Origin: Methylobacter sp. KS41
GTDB lineage: Bacteria > Pseudomonadota > Gammaproteobacteria > Methylococcales > Methylomonadaceae
Direction: 5' to 3'
Length of the DNA stretch: 64,000 bases
Assembly: GCA_002862125.1 (NCBI GenBank)
Contig: PHSP01000001.1
Coordinates: 744,001-808,000 of the forward strand
Shown here: piece by piece, positions 28,213 to 38,370 of the stretch
How the letters are laid out: the number at the start of each line of letters is the position of its first letter
Position numbering within the stretch: the first letter of the stretch is position 1
Notes under the pieces: generated by a model
The model's database searches: none
Told to the model about the DNA's origin: nothing
What the model saw: the letters and a program-made list of their open reading frames with translations, nothing else
Program-made: the position numbers and the translations under genes

Positions 28213-30300
28213 ATGTATATCAATTCCTTACAAATTAAAGGATTCCGTTGCTTCAGCGGAGATGGTCAAGATGTTTCCTTAAATAAGTTCACCTGTTTTG
28301 TCGGTGCAAATGCATCTGGCAAAACTGCTAGCATGTTGGCGTTGGTGCGTATGTTTGGAGATACTCAAAATGAACGAACAATCAGACCTGCCGATTTCCA
28401 TCTCCAGCCTGGAGAGCTACTGTCCTCGGTGAACGAAAGGCATTTAAGTATCGAGGTAAAGCTTGAATTCCCTGAGCTTGCGGGAGAACCCGCTATCGGT
28501 GTAGCTATTCCTGAAGCTTTTAACCAAATGTTAGTTGCAGAGCCGGGAGGTAGTCCTTTCTGCAGAATTCGATTAGAAGCGACTTGGGTAGGTGATGGAA
28601 CTGCACTAGGAGACGTTCAACAGAAGTTATTATGGATATTGACGCCCTCCGATGATCTGGAAACCATCAAAAATAATCAGCGGCCGGTAAAAGCTGCGGA
28701 GCGTGCCCGTTTAAGGGTAGTCTATATACCCGCTGCACGCGATCCAGCCGCACAAATTCGAGCATCTTCAGCAACGGTATTTGGGCGTTTGCTGAAAGCC
28801 ATTGACTGGGGCGAACATCAGGCTACGATTCAAGGGAAATTGGATGATCTCAAGACTGATTTGGGTCAGTTAGCGGGGTTGGCGACAATGAATAATCAAG
28901 TCCAGAAAGCCTGGGGAAACCTTTATGAAGGCCGAGTGGCGGCAAATGTTTCTTTTCAAAGCGAACAAGCAGATGCGTCATTGTTACTTGGAATGCTCGT
29001 GCCGACCTTTGCACCAAATGAGCAGGGACAAACTATCCAGATAGCAGAGCTTAGCGACGGACTACGGTCGCTATTTGCGTTGTCCTTGCCTTTAGGTTTC
29101 TATCGAATAGAAGAGCAATTGAAGTTGGCTGCTGCGGCAGCTGGATTTCGGGCAGATATCATAGATGAACTTCCTCTACTAACCATATTTGCTGTTGAGG
29201 AGCCCGAGAATCATCTTTCACCTCATTACCTCGGAAAGGTCGTTATTGAGTTGAATCAGATAGCAAACGCCCCCAATGCCCAGGTGGTGCTATCGAGCCA
29301 CTCTCCTTCCATCATGCGCCGTGTCGAGCCTGACGACGTCCGTTACTACCTTGGTGGAGAAACTAGGGCTTCTACAGAAATATCATCACTTAGCCTACCG
29401 GCAGATAAAACAGACGAATCATTCAAGTACGTTCGAGAAGCAATACGCGGATATCCGGAGCTTTATTTTTCTAGGTTCGTCGTGCTCGGTGAGGGGGCAT
29501 CTGAGGAAATCATTCTACGCAAGGCGTTTGAGTCCAGTGGAACTCCTGTGGACTCGCTATTCGTTTCCATAGTGCCACTTGGTGGACGGCACGTAAATCA
29601 CTTTTGGCGACTTTTGCACGATCTCAAAATTCCATATGTAACACTTCTTGATCTGGATCGAGAGAAAGAGGGAGCTGGTTGGGGACGATTGCGATATGTC
29701 CGCGATCAGCTTGTTGCACTTCATGGAACTGCCGCTCCAACGCTTCAATACCAAGGAGAAGGTGGAGCCACATGCAATTTGGCTCAAGTCACTGATGATT
29801 TGCTTGGTGGAGGTGAGCAAGATACGGCGAAGATGGCCTCATGGATCGACCTTTATCAGTGGCAATTTAATGTGTTCTTTGCTAAGCCGCTGGATATTGA
29901 TTTCTCAATGCTGAAGTGTTTTACAGACATCTATCAATCACAGGCACCCTCCGGTGGAGGGCCTCGGTTGCCGAAGGATGAGCCTGCGATCACGGAAGCG
30001 AGAATTGCACGCATGCGCCAAGTACTGGCTGCGGATATAACAACGGCTCAACCAACTTTAGGAGGAAGTTACGAAAACGCGACTGAGGTTCCACTATTCG
30101 CCTGGTACAAATACTTGTTCTTGGATGGTTCAAAACCAGTAAGCCACATGCGTGCCATGGCCGCACTCGATGGGTCTAATTGGGTTGATTCAATGCCGAC
30201 TGAATTAAAGGATCTGATCGCACATGTTAAAGCGAAAATAACGCTGGTTCCGCCCCCGCCTCCACATCAAAACGCTCAAAATGCCGCTACTGCTCAGTGA
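28213..30300 (+). CDS. gajA: Gabija GajA-like OLD-family nuclease (AAA ATPase + TOPRIM)
   Basis: 695 aa. N-terminal ABC-type ATPase with Walker A GANASGKT (about 31-38), signature-like ELSDGLRSLFAL and Walker B/Glu FAVEEPENHLSP. The C-terminal TOPRIM has Glu in VLGEGASEE (about 426) and the DxD in TLLDLDRE (about 479). It overlaps a UvrD-type helicase gene by 20 nt, the layout of Gabija anti-phage loci. Canonical GajA is about 580 aa, so this is a long variant with an extra C-terminal ~100 residues. It nicks or cuts DNA when nucleotide pools are depleted in the characterised system. Confidence 0.85.
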   Translation: MYINSLQIKGFRCFSGDGQDVSLNKFTCFVGANASGKTASMLALVRMFGDTQNERTIRPADFHLQPGELLSSVNERHLSIEVKLEFPELAGEPAIGVAIPEAFNQMLVAEPGGSPFCRIRLEATWVGDGTALGDVQQKLLWILTPSDDLETIKNNQRPVKAAERARLRVVYIPAARDPAAQIRASSATVFGRLLKAIDWGEHQATIQGKLDDLKTDLGQLAGLATMNNQVQKAWGNLYEGRVAANVSFQSEQADASLLLGMLVPTFAPNEQGQTIQIAELSDGLRSLFALSLPLGFYRIEEQLKLAAAAAGFRADIIDELPLLTIFAVEEPENHLSPHYLGKVVIELNQIANAPNAQVVLSSHSPSIMRRVEPDDVRYYLGGETRASTEISSLSLPADKTDESFKYVREAIRGYPELYFSRFVVLGEGASEEIILRKAFESSGTPVDSLFVSIVPLGGRHVNHFWRLLHDLKIPYVTLLDLDREKEGAGWGRLRYVRDQLVALHGTAAPTLQYQGEGGATCNLAQVTDDLLGGGEQDTAKMASWIDLYQWQFNVFFAKPLDIDFSMLKCFTDIYQSQAPSGGGPRLPKDEPAITEARIARMRQVLAADITTAQPTLGGSYENATEVPLFAWYKYLFLDGSKPVSHMRAMAALDGSNWVDSMPTELKDLIAHVKAKITLVPPPPPHQNAQNAATAQ

Positions 30301-32176
30301 GGAAGAATGGCGCCCAGTCGGCGTCGAAGACTTGGAAGATCGAGCGCATTATGTTGTTCGATCCACTGAAAACAAGCTTGTAGTTGCTGGTCCAGGGGCA
30401 GGCAAAACCGAGCTTCTGGCGCAGAGAGCTAACTATCTTCTAACGACTGGGTACTGCCCAAAGCCAAGGCGAATTCTGGCAATTTCGTTTAAGCGGGATG
30501 CTGCAAAAAACCTATCTGACCGGGTACGTGCAAGAAGTGGGGACTATGCAGAGCGATTCGATTCAATGACGCTAGATAGCTTTGCCAAGCAGTTAGTGGA
30601 TCGGTTCTATCCTGCTTTGCCAACGAATTGGAGACCTAAGCCAAATTACCTCGTTCGCACGTCTTCTATACCCGAACAGGAAGCGCGAACATGGTTTGAT
30701 CGTGCATTTGTGCCAGTAGGAGATACTCGGCCAAACATGGCAGGCCGAAATAGAGCCCAGATATCAGCATCCTTGGATAAGGTGATGCACGGTGCTAAGC
30801 TACCTTACGAAACTATATCGAGCAATATCCATCGGGCTTGGGGATGCCAATGGTGGCGCGAGCAACTGGCATTGCAACCTACGGAACCAAGCCTGACATT
30901 TCCTATGATCAATCGTTTGGCTGCTTATCTGCTTCGAACCAATCCCAAAATAGCTGATGCACTTCGTGCGACGTATTCCCATGTATTTCTTGACGAGTTT
31001 CAAGATACCACCGCGTCACAGTGGGACTTGATTACTGCCGCCTTTTCGAGTTCAGGTTGTGTACTTACTGCCGTCGGTGATGGAAAGCAGCGAATCATGG
31101 TTTGGGCCGGGGCTGATGTCGATATTTTCGAAAAGTTCAAAGCTACATTCGGGGCTGAGACTGTAGCATTGATACGAAACTACAGGTCAGTACCAGAATT
31201 GGTTCGTATACAACATACCATTGCTCAAGTCGTCGAAGCTGGCTCGGTGGAGCCAGAGGCAGCCACAACTCATCAAGACGAAGGAGTTTGCTCAGTACTC
31301 GGCTTCGAAACCCCTGAATCAGAGGCAATCTTTCTTGCCGATCTCATCCATGGAGAGATCGAGGGCGGTGCCAGCCCACGAGATTTCTGTATATTGGCTA
31401 GGCAGAGCATCGGAACCATGGTTGCCCTATTGCAAGCCGAACTTCGAGCACGCGGTGTGTCTTTACGTGACGAATCTTTGCTACAAGATCTTCGTGTCGA
31501 GCCAGTGACCCATATCGTCATGCTGACTTTGCGTTTAGCCATTTCACTACGAGACTCGAAGGCCTGGAGCGATTTAATGTCTGAACTAAGTATCCTTGCA
31601 GGGCTAGATGAAGAGTCCGATAGTGTCGAGCTTGAACGACTGACGATTGCTCACAAGAGCTGGGCTCAAAATTTCATACAAGGAAGTGCGGATATCAAGG
31701 ACTTTCCAAGCGGAATCGTGGCACTTCTCGGGGCAGAGCGATATCGAGCTTGTTATCGCCAGTACATGAATGGGGTATACCTAGAAAAAGTCACGAAAGA
31801 CCTAGGAGATGCCTTGAAGCTTAGCTTGGAAAATGCCGGATCCGTTGAAGGGCTGGTTGCAGACTTTATCGGAGAAAATGTTGTCCCCGCCATGTCTATT
31901 CACAAAAGTAAGGGCTTGGAATTCAAGACTGTTATTTTCATTGGACTGGAGGATGAGCAATGGTGGAACTTTAGCTCTCAACCCGAAGAAGAAAAGCGGG
32001 CATTTTTTGTTGCTTTCTCTCGGGCGATACATTCAGTCCTTTTTACATTTTCGCAGGAGCGGACAAGATGGGGACGTATAACTCAAACTAATCGGCACCA
32101 GGTCGGAACGCTATTTGATATTCTCCAGCAAGCTGGTGTTGAACTCATAAACGTCGGCAGCCGCAATGACAACTGA
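30281..32176 (+). CDS. gajB: Gabija GajB-like UvrD/Rep-family helicase
   Basis: 631 aa, larger than the ~500-aa reference GajB. SF1A motifs: Walker A VAGPGAGKTELL (about 35), FKRDAA, Walker B VFLDEFQDTTASQ (about 236), VGDGKQRIM, the late motif IHKSKGLEFKTVIFIGLE (about 541) and VAFSRAIHSVLF. The ATG lies inside the end of gajA. With GajA it would form the two-gene defence module in which GajB senses DNA ends or termini produced during infection. Confidence 0.85.
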   Translation: MPLLLSEEEWRPVGVEDLEDRAHYVVRSTENKLVVAGPGAGKTELLAQRANYLLTTGYCPKPRRILAISFKRDAAKNLSDRVRARSGDYAERFDSMTLDSFAKQLVDRFYPALPTNWRPKPNYLVRTSSIPEQEARTWFDRAFVPVGDTRPNMAGRNRAQISASLDKVMHGAKLPYETISSNIHRAWGCQWWREQLALQPTEPSLTFPMINRLAAYLLRTNPKIADALRATYSHVFLDEFQDTTASQWDLITAAFSSSGCVLTAVGDGKQRIMVWAGADVDIFEKFKATFGAETVALIRNYRSVPELVRIQHTIAQVVEAGSVEPEAATTHQDEGVCSVLGFETPESEAIFLADLIHGEIEGGASPRDFCILARQSIGTMVALLQAELRARGVSLRDESLLQDLRVEPVTHIVMLTLRLAISLRDSKAWSDLMSELSILAGLDEESDSVELERLTIAHKSWAQNFIQGSADIKDFPSGIVALLGAERYRACYRQYMNGVYLEKVTKDLGDALKLSLENAGSVEGLVADFIGENVVPAMSIHKSKGLEFKTVIFIGLEDEQWWNFSSQPEEEKRAFFVAFSRAIHSVLFTFSQERTRWGRITQTNRHQVGTLFDILQQAGVELINVGSRNDN

Positions 32177-32297
32177 TTCAATAAGACCTTTCAGGTTGGA
32201 CATCAAGCGCATCGACCCAAGTAGGCATTCTTGAACGTCTGCAATGTGTACGAAAGCTGTCAGATATTGGCGGAGTAAGCGAGTGACTGCTGTGGGT
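32177..32297. other. Spacer after gajB with a group II intron target-like site
   Basis: No gene. The last ~17 nt before 32298 (GAGTGACTGCTGTGGGT) resemble the 5' exon of the outer group II intron at 21928 (GAGTGACTCTTCAGGGT): 12 of 17 identical. Confidence 0.5.
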
Positions 32298-32366
32298 GTG
32301 CGCCGTGCTAAGGCGGCGCTTTTCCAGTGGGTGAAAGTCCCACCCGGCTAAATCGCTCCGGCCGGA
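32298..32366 (+). mobile_element. Group II intron 5'-end fragment
   Basis: About 69 nt beginning GTGCGCCGTG and nearly identical to the 5' end of the outer intron at 21928 (one change, T to C type, near position 11), ending at GGCCGGA. No domain V or RT follows before dnaN. It is a truncated insertion or a deletion scar. Confidence 0.75.
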
Positions 32367-32470
32367 GCACGCTGGCCGCGAAACAATGCCTCCCAAAACA
32401 AAACAGGGCGACCATGTTTGACCGCCAAAATGGGCTCACAGGCATAATTAGGATAAAAAAAATTGATATT

Positions 32471-33571
32471 TTAGATGCGCATCGGCATCACAATGTACCG
32501 AAAAAGCGACCTGCCGGGTGCCTCAAGAAAACAGGCACTAGCATTGGCGGCAACGTTCATCTTTACGTTGTCGTCATCGATATTGCTTACGGCATCGAGC
32601 ATATATTGTGCATTGAAGGCCATCGAGACCGGGTCGCCTAGATAATCGATCACCATATCCTCTTCAGCCTCGTCGTGCTCGGGGTTATTGGTGCTGAGTT
32701 TCAACGAGCAGCTTTCTATATCGAAATTCACGCCTTTATATTTCTCGTTGGAAAGCACTTCCACACGCATCAGTGCTTCTTTAAGCGACACCCGATCTAT
32801 GCCGACTGGATTCAAAAAGATCTGATTGAGACTTTTGCTAAAATCCGGAAATCGACCATCGACCAATTTTGAAGAGAAAACCACGTCCTTATATAAAACC
32901 ACAATGGTATTGCTCGAAATTCGTATCTCTGCATCCACTTCCGAATCATCCAGCAAACGACACAACTCTTGAACAGATTTTCTAGGCAATATAATTTTGG
33001 CCTCTTGCCCTGTCTCCCCAATATCGTCCTCGTACAACGCAAGTCGGTGCCCGTCGGACGCCACTAGCTTTAGCTTTGAATTCTTGATACTCAGTTCCAG
33101 ACCATTGAGGTAAAACCGCGTGTCATTAATCGCCATGCAAAATGCCGTTTTATCGAGCCCTTCTTTCAATTTTCCGGCATTGACCTTAAAGCACGTTTTG
33201 GTATCGTTGCGATTGAATTCTGGAAAAATATCGGCTGGCAACGTATTCAAGGTATAACGCCCCCGTCCAGAAGATACTTTGACCTTATCGCCATCCAAAT
33301 CAAACTTGATCGCACTGTCTGCCGGTAATAGCTTACAAATATCCAATAGCTTTCTGGCGGGCAGCGTTACATTGCCTTCGTCACGCACGTCGTTTATATC
33401 CAAATGACTGACGATTTGAACTTCCAGATCAGTCCCCGTCATAATCAAACGATTATCCCGGCACTGAATCAATACATTCGAAAGAATGGGCAAGGTCTGG
33501 CGTTTATCGATCACTCTGGCAATTTGCTGCAAAGGCCCAAGGAGAAGGTCACGGTTAATTACAAATTTCAT
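32471..33571 (-). CDS. dnaN: DNA polymerase III beta sliding clamp, accessory copy
   Basis: 366 aa, the normal clamp length, with the three repeated clamp domains. Landmarks: MKFVINRDLLLGPLQQIARVIDKRQTLPILSNVL, the central SDGHRLALYE and the C-terminal SLFRYIVMPMRI (family-typical YVVMPMRL-like end). A plasmid- or element-borne clamp would support element replication or recruit its own polymerases and mismatch factors. It has diverged from typical chromosomal copies and has no dnaA/recF neighbours. Confidence 0.93.
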   Translation of the reverse strand: MKFVINRDLLLGPLQQIARVIDKRQTLPILSNVLIQCRDNRLIMTGTDLEVQIVSHLDINDVRDEGNVTLPARKLLDICKLLPADSAIKFDLDGDKVKVSSGRGRYTLNTLPADIFPEFNRNDTKTCFKVNAGKLKEGLDKTAFCMAINDTRFYLNGLELSIKNSKLKLVASDGHRLALYEDDIGETGQEAKIILPRKSVQELCRLLDDSEVDAEIRISSNTIVVLYKDVVFSSKLVDGRFPDFSKSLNQIFLNPVGIDRVSLKEALMRVEVLSNEKYKGVNFDIESCSLKLSTNNPEHDEAEEDMVIDYLGDPVSMAFNAQYMLDAVSNIDDDNVKMNVAANASACFLEAPGRSLFRYIVMPMRI

Positions 33572-33645
33572 TGGTTTTCCTTGAAGTTAAACAGTTAATT
33601 CCATTTTATGTATTTGCCAATATATGCAAGGCCATTTTAAAAAAA

Positions 33646-33909
33646 TTACGCTCGATTTAATTCAGTTACATAACACCCTGATACCGAAAACCCGCTTTCC
33701 CAATTCTCATTAATAAAACACTCAAACAAACTCTCATATGACTTATGAATCAGTCGATCTAGCAGTAAATATACAATACAGCCTTCCTTGTCCTTCTTGA
33801 ATTCCAAAGCCTTTGCTTCAATAGCAGATGAACTACCACGAAATTGAATTACCAAGTCGCGAGTTTCTTCGTTTAGGGCGATTTGCTTGATCACTCGGTT
33901 GTTTGCCAT
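33646..33909 (-). CDS. Small unknown protein (87 aa)
   Basis: The ATG at 33909 is preferred over a longer frame to 33960 because AAGGATAGAGA lies just upstream. The product is mixed alpha/beta with a conserved-looking N-terminus (MANNRVIKQIALNEETRDLV) and one Cys pair near the end. It sits between dnaN and the methylase-helicase gene on the same strand. No family recognised. Confidence 0.55.
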   Translation of the reverse strand: MANNRVIKQIALNEETRDLVIQFRGSSSAIEAKALEFKKDKEGCIVYLLLDRLIHKSYESLFECFINENWESGFSVSGCYVTELNRA

Positions 33910-34006
33910 GATTTTCTCTATCCTTATTCTGAACGGATTATTTTCGACGTGTCGGGTCAAAAGACGCTGTTTTTAACGTTCTTTTTGTGACATGAGCTTA
34001 TTTTTC

Positions 34007-37000
34007 TCATGCTGCCAGCTTTCTAAGTGAATCCAGCCTTTCTTTTAGCTCCGGTATTGAGTTGATGAACCTGTAAACGAAAGCATCAAAATGCACGAAC
34101 TCATCCTCGTCGCCCTGCTCGCCATAATCTAACCCCGCCTCACTGGCCATGGTTTTCCATTTGATCAGCTGACCCATGTACTCATCGATACTGCCTTTCA
34201 GATGTAGGAAATAACACGAAACTTCGCTTTTTTGTTGCGGCCTTATCAACCGGAAGATGGCTTGCCATTCTTCACGACTCTTGTACGACCTCGAATAAAA
34301 AATCACACTATTGAGCATTGGGAGATTTAGCCCGTCTTGGGTTACACCAAGGCTCGCCAGCATCACTTGATCATTTCCGTTACGGATTCTCTCGTTGAGT
34401 TTCTCTGTGCGTTTCGCGATAGTTTCTTCACCCGTGAATACCAGATTGGTAATGTTTCGTTTAGCCAGTTCTGCCGACAGACGACGCAATACCGCCGGAT
34501 TTTTAGCGAATACGATGGGCCTCAACCCTTTTTTCACTTCGCTTTCGATTAGATCAAGACAAACCTTTTCCTTACTGGTCATGGACTGAAAGCCTCGACC
34601 GTACCCACTGACTGCACTCGGCACGTTGGCCGCTTTGAAACAAGCCTCAAGCCTCGCAAGGATCATGGTCAAATTAAGCGCGTTGCCTTCTTCGCCGCGC
34701 TCCTTTGCGTATTTTTTGTACCATCCAGCAAACTCTTCGGCGACTTTGACATAGAGCAGCAAATGTTCCATATCCCAATCCACCTCGATTGGATCGCAAA
34801 GGGTTGGAACCGGAAATTTTACATAGCGACTGACGGCCGGTTCTTGCTGGACGCGGCGCTTGATCATCGGCGCCACCCATGCCCTATAATCCTGAAGGAA
34901 TGCAGCCTTGATTTTGGGTACTTCCCGTTTAGCCCCGCGTTCGTGGTTATTCAAAAATTCATTCGTAGCCCATTCCAGGGTCACGTAACGACGGGTAAAC
35001 TCATCTCGGCCGGTTGGCTGGAATTCAGCACCATTGAACAGCCGCTTCTCAATAAAGCCGCCATTCATCGAATACGGTTGATAAGCCCTTTCTTGCCCGG
35101 CCACAAAAGCCGCCAGATTTTGCATTTCACGCGGATAGTTGGGGCTCGGTGTGCCATCCAGGATATACCGACGCTTAGCGCCTACTGCCCACACGGCCCG
35201 TGTTTGCTGAGAAAAATGATTGGCCAGCAATCCACCTTCATCACACAGTACGTTTTTGATTTTCTTACGCAGAAACTTAGCTAATGTCAGTTTGGGGTGT
35301 CGCGGATCGATGGCCATTTTTAGCCGTTCGTAGCTGATGATATTGATTTTGCGAAGCTGCTTGGTATCGCTCAAGGTTTTGATCACCTTGTAATCCGTGA
35401 CGCCAAGCGATTTCAATTCATTGGCCATTTCCGGTACCAGCCGCGACTTCAACACCAACAGTGATTTTCCATTGAGAAGCAGCGCGAGTGATAACGCAAG
35501 CCTGGACTTACCCAACGCCATCTGCCAACCGCAAATGGCGCCATTAGGCTTAAATGCCAACTCGCAAAGGTCTTCAAGTTGATAATCCCAGGTCAGCCAT
35601 TGGTCGATCCCAAGTAGCGAGGCCTTTGCTTTTAAGCGGTCTATCTCCTTTGGAAAGCTGTTCTTGATAGGCGGGTAAACATCCTCCCAGTAACCGGCGT
35701 CAACAACCGTTTTTTCTGGGGTGAACAACACAAAAAATGTGTCGTGGTCACAGTTAAATTCACCGCACCCTGTTTGGACAATAAACCCGGCGTCAACCCG
35801 TTTGGTTGTGACAGTTTCATTTTTCGATACTGCAGCCCCTTTTTGCTCCCGGTTGATCAAAGCCATCTTGTTTGCCGTCGCTTTAAATTCCGGCGTGCCT
35901 TTCCGAAAAACCGTGCGTCCGAATTGAATCCCCATTTTTTCATTTTCAGCAACAATGGATTTAATCCCATCGATCAGCTGGCGATTAACAACCGGTTCAC
36001 CACCTGCCAACCTGATCACGTTGCACACTGAATTTAACGCCTTAAAAGGATCGTCCTGCATGCTAATGACATCCAGATTCAATTGAAACTGCCCGGCATA
36101 ACGGGTCTTCGCTGGGTACTTATGTAGATGATCGGAAAACAGCCGCGCTCGATAAAGCGTGTTCTTCACGCGGCCTTCCGTAGCACCATCGAAGAAATCC
36201 AGCTTTATCCAGCGGCCCGCTCTTTTAAGGATAACCGTTTTGTCCCCCGTGACAGGCGTGGCGATGACCGGCTCGGAGGGTTCTACGCCGATAACACGAA
36301 TTGGATTGCGGCTGTGCCCCAAATCATCGACTGAGCGACAACTCAATTGAAAGAGCGTTGGTGGTACCGAACTTTCGTGGATGCCACCTGTTTTGATTCT
36401 GATGTTTTCCGGCGCATTGGCCGCTGGGCCTTGAAGCTTTCGCCCAAATACCATTAAAACCGTATTGACCGACGCAACGTTTTCTTCTTTGAATGTGCTG
36501 CTTGGTAGATCGAATACCGCTCGCAATCTGTCAGCCATGACAGCCGATTGCTTTACAGCCTCTAGGGTCGAGGCAGGCACAACAGCGGCAACAATATCGC
36601 TATGGCTTAAGGCTTGCGCCAAGGCGTATTCGTGAGACACGGTCGACGTGTCTGGGCCGTATTTCCCGTAATGGGTAATACCAGGGTAAGCATTGAGGAA
36701 TGGACTCGATAGCGGAATAGAGAACGGCGGATTGATCAGCGATGCACTGAATTTAACCAATTCTACCGATTCCATGCCGGCACGAACCAAGTCGAACATG
36801 TACCCGTTTCCGTCAAGAATTTCAGAGACCGTTGCAACCAGCTGGCCATCAACATCGAGGCCGCACAAATGAAAACGCTTTGGATCGGCATAACGGAACA
36901 TGCCTGCACTCCCGATGCTATTATCCAGCAACCGGTACCGGCCGTCATCGCTAGCAAAGGCAGGTGATAAAACCTGCCAAATAAATCGAACCAACCAATC

Positions 37001-37129
37001 GGGTGTGAAGAACTGAGATAGCGTTTCTTTACGCTTTTCATGCAAGGCTGCCAAAGAACCCGCTTTAGTGGCCGTACTACCCTTGGATTGAATCTGATTG
37101 AGTTCTGCAGGAAGATAACGCACTAGCAT
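34007..37129 (-). CDS. DarB-like fused N6-adenine methylase and SF2 helicase
   Basis: 1040 aa. N-terminal methylase domain: FFTPDWLVRFIW, DNSIGSAGMF (SAM binding, about 70) and the catalytic SLINPPFSI motif (about 133). The C-terminal SF2 helicase begins near residue 530: ALGKSRLALSLALL (motif I), a DEGG box (about 626) in place of DEAH/DEAD, and RLIRPQQKSEV late motif. The arrangement recalls the P1 phage DarB antirestriction protein and large plasmid methylase-helicases. It could modify and protect element DNA during transfer. The ATG overlaps the upstream stop (TAATG). Confidence 0.8.
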   Translation of the reverse strand: MLVRYLPAELNQIQSKGSTATKAGSLAALHEKRKETLSQFFTPDWLVRFIWQVLSPAFASDDGRYRLLDNSIGSAGMFRYADPKRFHLCGLDVDGQLVATVSEILDGNGYMFDLVRAGMESVELVKFSASLINPPFSIPLSSPFLNAYPGITHYGKYGPDTSTVSHEYALAQALSHSDIVAAVVPASTLEAVKQSAVMADRLRAVFDLPSSTFKEENVASVNTVLMVFGRKLQGPAANAPENIRIKTGGIHESSVPPTLFQLSCRSVDDLGHSRNPIRVIGVEPSEPVIATPVTGDKTVILKRAGRWIKLDFFDGATEGRVKNTLYRARLFSDHLHKYPAKTRYAGQFQLNLDVISMQDDPFKALNSVCNVIRLAGGEPVVNRQLIDGIKSIVAENEKMGIQFGRTVFRKGTPEFKATANKMALINREQKGAAVSKNETVTTKRVDAGFIVQTGCGEFNCDHDTFFVLFTPEKTVVDAGYWEDVYPPIKNSFPKEIDRLKAKASLLGIDQWLTWDYQLEDLCELAFKPNGAICGWQMALGKSRLALSLALLLNGKSLLVLKSRLVPEMANELKSLGVTDYKVIKTLSDTKQLRKINIISYERLKMAIDPRHPKLTLAKFLRKKIKNVLCDEGGLLANHFSQQTRAVWAVGAKRRYILDGTPSPNYPREMQNLAAFVAGQERAYQPYSMNGGFIEKRLFNGAEFQPTGRDEFTRRYVTLEWATNEFLNNHERGAKREVPKIKAAFLQDYRAWVAPMIKRRVQQEPAVSRYVKFPVPTLCDPIEVDWDMEHLLLYVKVAEEFAGWYKKYAKERGEEGNALNLTMILARLEACFKAANVPSAVSGYGRGFQSMTSKEKVCLDLIESEVKKGLRPIVFAKNPAVLRRLSAELAKRNITNLVFTGEETIAKRTEKLNERIRNGNDQVMLASLGVTQDGLNLPMLNSVIFYSRSYKSREEWQAIFRLIRPQQKSEVSCYFLHLKGSIDEYMGQLIKWKTMASEAGLDYGEQGDEDEFVHFDAFVYRFINSIPELKERLDSLRKLAA

Positions 37130-38001
37130 TACGCTGCCTCCAGCAAACCGGTTTTCTCAATGATTCTGTCTGCGGCATCCGCTTCCCCGTTGATCATCAG
37201 GAAAGCGATCAAGGCATCGAATGCCTGGAGACTGAATCTATACTCATGTTTGTCCTTAAAACAATGGATTTCGAGATGGCCACCTTTACCAAAAACAGAC
37301 CTGGAAGTGATTTTTTCCCGCCCCCAACTGAGATCCTTAATAGCCGAAACATACTCGCTGATAGCACCACCCAATGACATACCGGATTCTTTTTCAATGA
37401 TGCCGAACCCATCTTTTAAAACTATCAGTTCGCTTATCTTTGTATGCGAGTCGTGGTAGCCAACCGACCAGGTTTGACAAACTATGCGGCCAGCCTTCTT
37501 ATAGGGAGCGTAATAACCATCCAGACACTTCAAATTCAAGCGATCGATAATTCTACATGCAAGCATGTTGAGGCCTTTTTCTTCCAGGCTTTCCACTTGT
37601 TGATTGATCGATTCGGCAATGGCATTAAAATTCACCTCAGCCAAATAGGCTTCAATCAGTGTCTTGTCCGCCTCTACATCACCATCCACATGCGACCAAA
37701 ACTGCTCAGCGAACTGTTCCCGGCGGCTCCGACTGGATATGACCTTATACAGAGTCGAATCCAAAGACACTTTTGCCGGTGTCCCATTGGAATGCTGATC
37801 GCTCAATTTCTTACAAAGATTTTCGAGGTAGCTTTCAGCAACCGCCTCAAAGCATTCACCGATATAAAGCCTGGAATCCTTCACGGAAATCCCTAGGTCC
37901 GACAAGAACTGCGCATGATTGATAAGCTTATGGCGTGAAGCCACCATTTCAAGCAGACGGGATTGGACAATTGGTTTGATTGATTCTGCGATAATAGTCA
38001 T
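37129..38001 (-). CDS. Unknown protein coupled to the methylase-helicase
   Basis: 290 aa from the ATG at 38001 (AGGA 7 nt upstream). Cytosolic and mostly helical, with an Arg-rich stretch (SSRSRREQFAEQFW) and a C-terminal beta-rich part. The pattern resembles DUF4942-like proteins that accompany plasmid methylases, but I cannot confirm that. The stop/start overlap with the downstream gene shows tight co-translation. Confidence 0.65.
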   Translation of the reverse strand: MTIIAESIKPIVQSRLLEMVASRHKLINHAQFLSDLGISVKDSRLYIGECFEAVAESYLENLCKKLSDQHSNGTPAKVSLDSTLYKVISSRSRREQFAEQFWSHVDGDVEADKTLIEAYLAEVNFNAIAESINQQVESLEEKGLNMLACRIIDRLNLKCLDGYYAPYKKAGRIVCQTWSVGYHDSHTKISELIVLKDGFGIIEKESGMSLGGAISEYVSAIKDLSWGREKITSRSVFGKGGHLEIHCFKDKHEYRFSLQAFDALIAFLMINGEADAADRIIEKTGLLEAA

Positions 38002-38370
38002 TTCGGCTTCCTGTTTTTTGTGTCGTTTTAAACACGTTAAAACAGGTCGCCAATAACGCAACCCCTATAATTGAACTATTTTTACGCCAATCTATTTTGT
38101 TAGCGGCGTTTATATATCATTAATTAAGTGATATATTTTTGCGTATTAGAAATAAGTATGTGGATTTGTTTGATAATTTTCTAAAAATATTTAAGCTGCG
38201 TATTCTTTACCAATATGTCTACTCGAAATATGCAAAGCAGCCATCAATTCTCAATGGTGATAAACTCTTGCATGCGCTTAGCCGAAGTTCAAACTTCATA
38301 GCAGAAAACTAAGTAACACGCATAAAAGTTAAGCGATTTGTATCGCAGAGGTTAGTAAAATGGGATTCAT
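38002..38370. other. Divergent intergenic region with dyads
   Basis: 369 bp, no gene. It contains an 8-bp inverted repeat ATATATCA/TGATATAT (about 38112-38136, 9-nt spacer) and a short GAAGTT/AACTTC-like dyad near 38284. Both are plausible operators or AT-rich promoter elements for the two divergent operons. Confidence 0.45.
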
